Positions 1 to 5,183 of a stretch of 9,308 bases of DNA are shown here, piece by piece. The DNA lies in assembly GCA_902805755.1 (NCBI GenBank), contig CADCUA010000225.1:1-9308 (forward strand). The letters run 5' to 3'. The position numbers were made by a program, and so were the translations under genes. The notes under the pieces are model-generated. The model saw only the letters and a program-made list of their open reading frames with translations, was not told where the DNA came from and did no database searches. Source of the stretch: an uncultured Lysobacter sp. Its GTDB lineage: Bacteria > Pseudomonadota > Gammaproteobacteria > Xanthomonadales > Xanthomonadaceae. How positions within the stretch are numbered: position 1 is the stretch's first letter; every line of letters begins with the position of its first letter.

Positions 1-1
1 T

Positions 2-1066
2 CACTACACCGCGAACTCGATCGCGACGGTCGTGGCGACGAAGGTGCTGTCGCCGATGCAGGCGGTCAGCCTTGCGGCGGCAACCAATCTCATCGGTGCG
101 CTTGCCGGTACCGCCGTAGCGAAAACGATTGCATCGGGGCTGATCGATGCGGGTGTGGTCGAAGTCGGCTCGCAGCTGATCCTGTGCGCGCTGCTGGGCG
201 GCATCGTGTGGAACCTGATCACCTGGTGGGTGGGCCTGCCGTCGTCCTCCTCGCACGCATTGATCGGCGGCCTGCTCGGCGCTGCGATGGCGGCGGCATC
301 GAACAACACCGACGCGATCATCTGGTCCGAGGTCAAGGAGCCCTGGTACAAGAGCGCGGGCGTGCTGTGGAAGGTGGTCGTGCCGATGGTGTCGTCACCG
401 GTGATGGGGTTCATGGCCGGCTTCCTGGTGATGGGCCTGATGTTCTTCATCATCTCGATGATGGCGCGCAGCGGCGGGGCCCTGGCACGCGCGGCGCGCC
501 CGCGATGGGTCAACAGCTTCTTCGGCAAGTTCCAGATCGTGAGCGCGGCGGGCATGGGCTTCGCGCATGGCATGAACGACGCGCAGAAGACGATGGGGAT
601 CATCGCGCTTGCGCTGGTGAGCGCGCAGGCGACAGGGACGCTGGACAACCTGCCGCCGTGGCTTGCATTCCTGCACCCGTCCGATGCGGCGCTCAAAGAG
701 GGCGATATCGATAACTGGATCAAGATCACCTGCGCGCTGGTGATGGCGGCCGGCACCGCGGCCGGTGGCTGGCGCATCATCAAGACGCTGGGCCACAAGC
801 TCGTCAAGCTGCATCCGATCCACGGTTTCGCGGCGGAAACGAGTGCGGCATCGGTGATCCTGGCGGCATCTTCGTTGGGTATTCCCGTGTCGACGACGCA
901 CAACATCTCCGCCGCGATCATGGGCGTGGGCACCGCGAAGCGCCTCAATGCGATTCGCTGGACCGTGGTGGAGCGCATGCTCTGGGCGTGGATCCTCACG
1001 ATCCCGGCCGCAGGCGGCGTTGCTTACCTGCTGTTCCGCCTTCTTGTGAGGATGGGCTGGGCCTGA
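2..1066 (+). CDS. pit: Pit-family inorganic phosphate transporter, 5' end outside the window
   Basis: Low-affinity inner-membrane phosphate (or metal-phosphate) symporter of the PiT family. The reading frame is open from base 2, so the start codon lies to the left; 354 residues are visible. Family signatures in visible numbering: the first-repeat motif HYTANSIATVV at the very start, GLPSSSSH near 78-85, the second-repeat motif GFAHGMNDAQKTMG near 186-199, and PVSTTHN near 295-301. Long hydrophobic segments between them fit a multi-pass membrane protein, and the two inverted-repeat halves are both present. The central hydrophilic loop is short, so this is the compact form of the family, not the roughly 500-residue E. 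coli PitA form. One oddity is HY at the start, where many relatives have HD. A GTG at 32 could serve as a start, but it would cut into the first signature, so a longer gene is far more likely. In many bacteria a PhoU-like (DUF47) gene precedes such a transporter; that region is not visible here. Confidence 0.93.
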   Translation, partial: HYTANSIATVVATKVLSPMQAVSLAAATNLIGALAGTAVAKTIASGLIDAGVVEVGSQLILCALLGGIVWNLITWWVGLPSSSSHALIGGLLGAAMAAASNNTDAIIWSEVKEPWYKSAGVLWKVVVPMVSSPVMGFMAGFLVMGLMFFIISMMARSGGALARAARPRWVNSFFGKFQIVSAAGMGFAHGMNDAQKTMGIIALALVSAQATGTLDNLPPWLAFLHPSDAALKEGDIDNWIKITCALVMAAGTAAGGWRIIKTLGHKLVKLHPIHGFAAETSAASVILAASSLGIPVSTTHNISAAIMGVGTAKRLNAIRWTVVERMLWAWILTIPAAGGVAYLLFRLLVRMGWA

Positions 1067-1082
1067 TCAGCACCGGTGAATG

Positions 1083-1109
1083 AAAAAGCCCGCGAAAGCG
1101 GGCTTTTTT
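1083..1109. terminator. Bidirectional rho-independent terminator between pit and the convergent small gene
   Basis: A perfect 11-bp stem (AAAAAGCCCGC at 1083-1093 with its complement at 1098-1108) closes a GAAA tetraloop. It has a T-run on the plus strand and an A-run on the other side, so it can end pit (+) and the minus-strand gene that stops at 1149. Confidence 0.9.
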
Positions 1110-1148
1110 CATGGGGCGGGTTCAACCGACGCTGCGATTGGACCCGCG

Positions 1149-1559
1149 TCAGAACAGGTCGCCGCCGCCGGAGAGCATGCGCTCCATGCGGTCGCCCAGG
1201 CCGCCGAGCTCGAGCACGAGCCGATCAATCTCGGCTTCGTCCAGGCCGTCGTACGGACGGTTCTCGCACAGCTGCAGGTGCGGCACGCCATCCAGGTCGC
1301 CAATCGCGAGATAACCCACGCGGCTCTGCCAGTTGAATGCGAGCGCACGGCGCGCATCCAGCCCGGTGGTCGGCGCCACGGCCGTGCTCACGCGCAGGTA
1401 GGGGCGGCCGTCGTCGTCGTCCAGCTCCGACAGGAAGATCGACTGGTGGCGCGCGCCCTGCTCGAGCGAAAGCTCGATGCACACCACGTCCTCGTCCCGC
1501 AGCGATGTCCGGAACCCGGCGCTCTGGAGGTGGCTGCAGATGGATTCGAAATTGCGCAC
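1149..1559 (-). CDS. Small acidic protein of unknown function, possibly with a YbjN/type III chaperone-like fold
   Basis: A 136-residue protein. The GTG start at 1559 was chosen because GGAG lies 6 bases before it. In-frame alternatives are GTG at 1586 (145 aa) and ATG at 1610 (153 aa, overlapping the divergent gene). The visible layout is a short N-terminal helix (FESICSHLQSAGF), several alternating strands (VVCIEL, HQSIFLSEL, YLRVSTAV, RVGYLAIGDL), then a C-terminal amphipathic helix (DEAEIDRLVLELGGLGDRMERML) and a Gly-rich tail ending in GGGDLF. This helix-strand-helix pattern resembles the YbjN/CesT-like chaperone fold, but I see no diagnostic motif and offer that only as a possibility. 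There is no signal peptide or membrane segment, so it is probably cytoplasmic. It is convergent with pit and divergent from the alkyltransferase-like gene. It reads as a real gene because its residue composition is protein-like here, while the opposite frames give low-complexity Arg/Ala-rich sequence. Confidence 0.72.
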   Translation of the reverse strand: MRNFESICSHLQSAGFRTSLRDEDVVCIELSLEQGARHQSIFLSELDDDDGRPYLRVSTAVAPTTGLDARRALAFNWQSRVGYLAIGDLDGVPHLQLCENRPYDGLDEAEIDRLVLELGGLGDRMERMLSGGGDLF

Positions 1560-1586
1560 GGGCTGCTCCAGTCGACGACAGGTCAC

Positions 1587-1592
1587 TATGCT
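1587..1592 (+). promoter_or_regulatory. Candidate -10 box (TATGCT) just before the alkyltransferase-like gene
   Basis: TATGCT matches four of six consensus -10 positions and ends 6 bases before the ATG at 1599. Transcription would then begin at or next to the A of the ATG, giving a leaderless message. No ribosome binding site is present to contradict this. No good -35 box is seen at the expected distance, so this is tentative. Confidence 0.27.
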
Positions 1593-1598
1593 AACTCG

Positions 1599-1934
1599 AT
1601 GTCCGTGCATACCGACCGCATTCTCCTGGCCGTACGCGCAATTCCGCGAGGCGAAGTCGCGGCCTACGGGGAGATCGCGCGGCGGGCCGGGCTGCCGCGT
1701 CGCGCAAGGCTGGTCGCACGCGTGCTCAGCCAGTGCGATGACCCCGACCTGCCATGGCACCGCGTCGTTCGAGCGGACGGCCGCATTGCCTTCGAACAAA
1801 GCGCGCCGCAGTTCGCGGAGCAATGCGCGCGCCTGCGCGGTGAGGGAGTGATGGTGGAAGGTGGGCGCGTGCGGAGCTGGCGCCCGCTGTCGGTGGATGA
1901 GCTGGTCTGGGGTGAGCCGCGGCACGACGCGTAA
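1599..1934 (+). CDS. Alkyltransferase-like protein (MGMT family, Trp in place of the active-site Cys)
   Basis: A 111-residue protein made of the DNA-binding domain of O6-alkylguanine-DNA alkyltransferases. Members with Trp at the reactive position (YbaZ/Atl type) bind alkylated guanine and flip it out without removing the alkyl group, and in other bacteria hand the lesion to nucleotide excision repair. Seen here: the helix-turn-helix region GEVAAYGEIARRAG (18-31) with the DNA-contacting Tyr23, the intercalating-Arg region RARLVARVL (35-43, Arg37 the likely finger), and PWHRVV (52-57), where alkyltransferases have PCHRV. GEGVMVEGGRV further on matches the end of the family fold. Length is typical of Atl proteins, and there is no N-terminal ribonuclease-like domain. 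The ATG at 1599 puts the conserved domain at residue 8. There is no convincing Shine-Dalgarno, and a -10-like TATGCT sits 6 bases upstream. The same frame stays open back to 1080, but the extension crosses a terminator and the opposing gene. It diverges from the small minus-strand gene across 39 bp. Confidence 0.9.
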   Translation: MSVHTDRILLAVRAIPRGEVAAYGEIARRAGLPRRARLVARVLSQCDDPDLPWHRVVRADGRIAFEQSAPQFAEQCARLRGEGVMVEGGRVRSWRPLSVDELVWGEPRHDA

Positions 1935-1950
1935 GCGCCGCACGTGGTCT

Positions 1951-2027
1951 CAGGCGCGTGACCGGCGTCTCGCAGCATCGCGCACACGCGCCTGGAAGCG
2001 CGTGTTTGGTGCCGCGCCATGCGGCAC
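1951..2027 (+). repeat. Cluster of overlapping inverted repeats with mutually exclusive folds
   Basis: Three perfect inverted repeats lie in the gap after the alkyltransferase-like gene. CAGGCGCGTG (1951-1960) pairs with CACGCGCCTG (1985-1994), 10 bp with a 24-base loop. ACACGCGC (1984-1991) instead pairs with GCGCGTGT (1998-2005), 8 bp with a 6-base loop. These two share the middle arm and cannot form together. A third, independent hairpin pairs GTGCCGC (2009-2015) with GCGGCAC (2021-2027). No long T-run follows, so none is a clear intrinsic terminator. They may mark the 3' end of the upstream message or a regulatory leader. Confidence 0.5.
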
Positions 2028-2055
2028 ATCAACAGGCTTTGCACGCTTATCGCGT

Positions 2056-2087
2056 TGCGTAAACCTGGTATATGCGCGGCTTACGCA
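2056..2087. repeat. Inverted repeat TGCGTAA-N18-TTACGCA in the rhomboid upstream region
   Basis: TGCGTAA (2056-2062) is exactly mirrored by TTACGCA (2081-2087) across 18 bases. Between them is TATATG (2069-2074), the most -10-like hexamer of this AT-richer patch. This could be an operator around a promoter for the rhomboid gene, which starts about 110 bases downstream. The -35 region (around TTATCG, 2047-2052) is weak. Confidence 0.3.
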
Positions 2088-2195
2088 CTGACAACATGCG
2101 GAGGTATTCCTCGAGCGCCCACAGCTGCGCATTCGCTGTGAACCGGCGCGATCACGACCGCCGGGCTACCATTGCCCATTGCCTGAGGAGCGATG

Positions 2196-2858
2196 ATGTT
2201 CTCTAACCTGCCACCCGGCACGAGGGCGTTGCTGGTTGCCAATGCGCTGGTTTTCCTGCTGCAGATGGTGGTAAGCGAGCAGTTGCTCGCTCCGTTCATG
2301 CTATGGCCGATAGGCAGCGGCGACGACGCTTATGCGCTCAGCAGCTTCATGCCGTGGCAGTTGCTGACGTACGGCTTCCTGCACGGCGGGGTGCCGCATC
2401 TGCTGTTCAACATGCTGGCGCTCGTGATGTTCGGTGCGCAGCTGGAACATGTCTGGGGCCAGCGGCGTTTCATCACCTATTACCTCGTCTGCGTGCTCGG
2501 CGCGGCGGTCTGTCAGTTGATCGTTGGCGCGTGGGCGATGTCGCAGGGCGGTGAGGCGTATCCGACCGTGGGCGCATCCGGCGGTGTATTCGGCCTGCTG
2601 CTCGCGTACGGCATGCTGTTCCCGCACCAGCGCGTCATGCTGCTGATCCCGCCGATCCCGATGAAGGCGCGTACGCTGGTGACAATCTATGGTGCCGTCG
2701 AGCTCCTGATGGGCATCACCGGCACGATGCCCGGCGTCGCGCATTTCGCGCACCTGGGCGGCATGCTGTTTGGCTGGTTGCTGATCCGTTACTGGCGGGG
2801 GCAGCCGCCGTTCGGTGGTCGACGCAAGGGCCCACCGCGGATGCGCAGCGTCCATTGA
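2196..2858 (+). CDS. Rhomboid family intramembrane serine protease
   Basis: A 220-residue polytopic inner-membrane protein of the rhomboid (GlpG, S54) family, which cleaves substrate helices within the membrane. Motifs: the first transmembrane stretch LLVANALVFLLQMVV (near 12-26); HGGVPHLLFN (63-72), giving the HxxxN of the oxyanion region (His68, Asn72); GASGGVFGLLLAYG, with nucleophile Ser128 in GxSG; and AHFAHLGGMLFGW, with catalytic His186 in AHxGG. The Ser-His dyad is complete, and about six hydrophobic segments are visible, as in the bacterial core fold. There is no extra N-terminal cytoplasmic domain of the GlpG kind. The C-terminal tail (FGGRRKGPPRMRSVH) is basic and probably cytoplasmic by the positive-inside rule. 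Two ATGs are adjacent (2193 and 2196). AGGAG ends at 2190, which favours 2196 (5-base spacing over 2). It stands alone, ending in a terminator shared with the convergent M13 gene. The substrate cannot be read from the sequence. Confidence 0.93.
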   Translation: MFSNLPPGTRALLVANALVFLLQMVVSEQLLAPFMLWPIGSGDDAYALSSFMPWQLLTYGFLHGGVPHLLFNMLALVMFGAQLEHVWGQRRFITYYLVCVLGAAVCQLIVGAWAMSQGGEAYPTVGASGGVFGLLLAYGMLFPHQRVMLLIPPIPMKARTLVTIYGAVELLMGITGTMPGVAHFAHLGGMLFGWLLIRYWRGQPPFGGRRKGPPRMRSVH

Positions 2859-2909
2859 GCTTTCAGGCATCGCGGGAGCGCTGGTCGAACGACCACGCCT
2901 TCCGCGGAA

Positions 2910-2943
2910 ACGAAAACGGCGCGGTGATTCGCGCCGTTTTCGT
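2910..2943. terminator. Bidirectional terminator between the rhomboid and M13 genes
   Basis: A perfect 14-bp stem (ACGAAAACGGCGCG at 2910-2923 with 2930-2943) closes a 6-base loop GTGATT. The A4/T4 tracts sit inside the stem ends, so it can work for both converging genes. Confidence 0.82.
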
Positions 2944-2960
2944 GTGCACAACGCGCTGAC

Positions 2961-4976
2961 TCAGCGCCAGAGCACCACCTGCTGCTCGACCTTCGCCTGC
3001 ATCGGCGTGCCGGCCTTGCAGTCGAACGCCTCACCGAAGCCGGCGACGTTCATGAGCGGCGTATTGGTGCGGGCCTTGCCTGGCGGATACACGCTACCGG
3101 CGGCGCGCTGGGCGGCGGCATCGACCGACAACTGCTGCGGCCACAGGCCTGCCCACGCGCGGAAGAACGCCTGCTTGGGTTCCTTCGCCGCATCGGGCTG
3201 CGCCGAGCGGAATGCCGTCCACGCAGCTTCGAGACCGCTGAGGTCGGCGGTGCCGACGTCGCGCACCATCGATCCGTTGAGCTGTATGCCGGTGAGCTCG
3301 GGATAGGCCTGCGCGCCGTACTGGGCCGCAATGCGCGCCGATAGCTGATCCCATGCGGCGACTTCCGCCGGCGTCCACCAGTCGCGCAGCTCGCCCTTCG
3401 CATCGACAAGGCGACCACGCGGCCCGAACGAATGGCTGAGCTCGTGTCCGACCATCGCACCGTACGCGCCGTAATGCGCCGCTGGTTCGCGACTCATGTC
3501 CAGTACCGGCGGCTGCAGCATTGCGGCAGTCACGATGAGCCGGTTGTGCGGCACGTCGTAGGCGAGTGCGGGCTGCTGCGGCAACACGTTCCAGCGCCGT
3601 TCGGCGTTGCCGCGACCGATGCGGCGCATCTCCTCGCGGTGGCGCCAGGTGGACGCGATCAGCATGTTGCTGCCGAAGCTGCCGCGGCCCATCGGCTGCA
3701 CGGTGTAATCCAGGTCGCGGCGCGGCGCACCGATCTCCACCTTCAACCCAGCAAGCTTTGCGCGTGCTTCGGCTTTCGCCTGCGGTCCAAGCCGCGCGTC
3801 GCGCTCGATCGAGGACGCAAGCGCATCGCGTACCTGCGTGGCGATTTCTTCAGCGCGCGTGCGCGTAGCCGGCGGCAGGTAACGACCGACATATTCACGT
3901 GCCAGCATCGGGCCCGCAGCGAGGTTGATCGCATCCAGGACCTGCTGCTGCCGTGGTGCCTGCACGTCGAGTCCTGCAAGGCGACGCCCGCGGAAATCGT
4001 AATGCGCCTCGCGCCATGGGCGTGACAGATACGGCGCCATCGCGTCACCGACGCGCCAGCGCAGGTAGGTTTTCCACTGCTCGGGCTTCAGGCCGCTGAC
4101 CATCGCGTCGAGCTGGGTGAACAGCGCTGTGTTCGCGATCGAGACGCTGTCGTCGGTGACGCCCTGCGCCTTGAGGAAGTTCGCAAGCTGCAGGCCGCGA
4201 TACTGCTTCGCCAGCCCTGCAACCGGGACGAGCGCGTAGTTCGCGCGCGGGTCGCGCAGCTCGGCGAGCGGGCGCGCCACGCGGGCCAGACGCGTCTCCA
4301 GGTCGATCACCTGCTGCGCCTGCGCGGCGAGTTCCGCCTGCGGCGTGCCGGTGAGCGCGAGGATCTTCTGCACGTAGTTGTTGTAGTAGCCGAGCACCTC
4401 GCGCGTATCGGCGTCCATGCGCGTGTAGAACGCCGGGTCGGGCAGCCCCATGCCGCCCTGGCTGAAGTAACCGACGTGTCGATCCAGATCCTGCAGATCC
4501 ACATCGGCGCTGAAGTTGAACGCGACCGGGATACCGACCTGGTGCAGTGCCGCGATCGCGGCCGGGACGTCCTTCGTGCGACGGATTGCATTGATGCGCG
4601 TGAGCAGCGGCGCGATCGGGTTCGCGCCGTCGCGCTCGACCGCGGCTTCATCCAGACCGCTGGCCCAGAAGTCACCCAGCAGTTTCTGCACGTTCCCCTG
4701 CGGCGCTGCCATTGCGCTGTTGAGCAGTTCGAACTGCTGCTGGCGCGCGCGCTCGTTGAGCTGTTCCAGTGCCGAAACCGAGCCGAGGCCGGGCGTCAGC
4801 GTGTTCGCCTTGAGCCAGTCGGCGTTAGCGGTGGAGTAGAAGTCCGTGCACACCGCGCTGACTGCTGCCGCCTTCGGCTTTGCCGCACGCTTCTTCTTCT
4901 GCGCTTGCGCCGAAGGTGCGGCGAGCGCGGCGACAAGGCTCAGGGCGAGGGCACAGACGAGCGGGCGTGGGGTCAT
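2961..4976 (-). CDS. Exported M13 family peptidase homologue with a degenerate active site
   Basis: A 671-residue protein with the M13 (neprilysin/PepO) N-terminal helical domain and C-terminal peptidase domain, at full family length. The N-terminus is a signal peptide: MTPRP, a hydrophobic core, then SAQA before a Lys/Arg-rich mature start (cleavage near 25), pointing to the periplasm. HELSH (511-515, zinc His511/His515, Glu512) is intact. Ungapped comparison with the neighbouring paralogue shows three losses: the Glu zinc ligand of GENIADLGG is Val574, in the stretch DVGTADLSG; the substrate-binding Asn-Ala of NAYY is Ala470-Leu471; and the C-terminal catalytic His is Tyr630. Asp578 and Arg636 remain. 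The open frame without a stop or frameshift argues against a decayed gene. It may be a binding or chaperone-like pseudoenzyme, or may hold zinc differently. The ATG at 4976 has AGGA 8 bases before it. An ATG at 4997 is also possible: it has no ribosome binding site, but TAAACT ends 6 bases before it, a leaderless-type arrangement. It lies downstream of, and is probably transcribed separately from, the intact paralogue. Confidence 0.9.
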   Translation of the reverse strand: MTPRPLVCALALSLVAALAAPSAQAQKKKRAAKPKAAAVSAVCTDFYSTANADWLKANTLTPGLGSVSALEQLNERARQQQFELLNSAMAAPQGNVQKLLGDFWASGLDEAAVERDGANPIAPLLTRINAIRRTKDVPAAIAALHQVGIPVAFNFSADVDLQDLDRHVGYFSQGGMGLPDPAFYTRMDADTREVLGYYNNYVQKILALTGTPQAELAAQAQQVIDLETRLARVARPLAELRDPRANYALVPVAGLAKQYRGLQLANFLKAQGVTDDSVSIANTALFTQLDAMVSGLKPEQWKTYLRWRVGDAMAPYLSRPWREAHYDFRGRRLAGLDVQAPRQQQVLDAINLAAGPMLAREYVGRYLPPATRTRAEEIATQVRDALASSIERDARLGPQAKAEARAKLAGLKVEIGAPRRDLDYTVQPMGRGSFGSNMLIASTWRHREEMRRIGRGNAERRWNVLPQQPALAYDVPHNRLIVTAAMLQPPVLDMSREPAAHYGAYGAMVGHELSHSFGPRGRLVDAKGELRDWWTPAEVAAWDQLSARIAAQYGAQAYPELTGIQLNGSMVRDVGTADLSGLEAAWTAFRSAQPDAAKEPKQAFFRAWAGLWPQQLSVDAAAQRAAGSVYPPGKARTNTPLMNVAGFGEAFDCKAGTPMQAKVEQQVVLWR

Positions 4977-5129
4977 GTTCAAGGTCCTGGCGGTCATCGC
5001 GGGAGTTTAACCAGCACCGCAGCCGCACCGGTGAACGGGCGCCACCCGGTTCATGGTCGAGTCTGCACCCGTGCCATGTCGGAGGAACATTGACCCACGC
5101 GGCAGGTCGGGCCACGCCATGCAGGCAAA

Positions 5130-5158
5130 GAAAAGGCCCGGGACATGCCCGGGCCTTT
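5130..5158 (-). terminator. Rho-independent terminator after the M13 lipoprotein gene
   Basis: A perfect 11-bp GC-rich stem (AAAGGCCCGGG at 5132-5142 with CCCGGGCCTTT at 5148-5158) has a 5-base loop. Read on the minus strand it is followed by TTTTCTTT. It lies 25 bases past the stop of the M13 gene, which separates transcription of the two M13 genes. Confidence 0.87.
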
Positions 5159-5183
5159 CGTCCTGCCGCCGATCAGTTGGCGC

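Noticed and set aside
1080..1598. N-terminal extension of the alkyltransferase-like frame back to 1080, suggesting a two-domain fusion
   Set aside because: It would start inside the pit terminator and overlap the whole opposing gene, and the extension has no domain-like sequence. The conserved domain begins right after the ATG at 1599.
1611..1943. Extension of the minus-strand small protein up to 1943 (264 codons)
   Set aside because: The extra residues are antisense to the alkyltransferase-like gene and look random. A GTG with a good ribosome binding site at 1559 explains the gene.
2167..2172. TACCAT as the rhomboid -10 box (a similar TACCAT lies at 7540-7545 before rhlE)
   Set aside because: Only four of six positions match and no acceptable -35 box lies 16-18 bases upstream in either case.
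3432..4093. Plus-strand open frames antisense to the degenerate M13 gene
   Set aside because: No motif or convincing ribosome binding site. They are shadows of the minus-strand gene.
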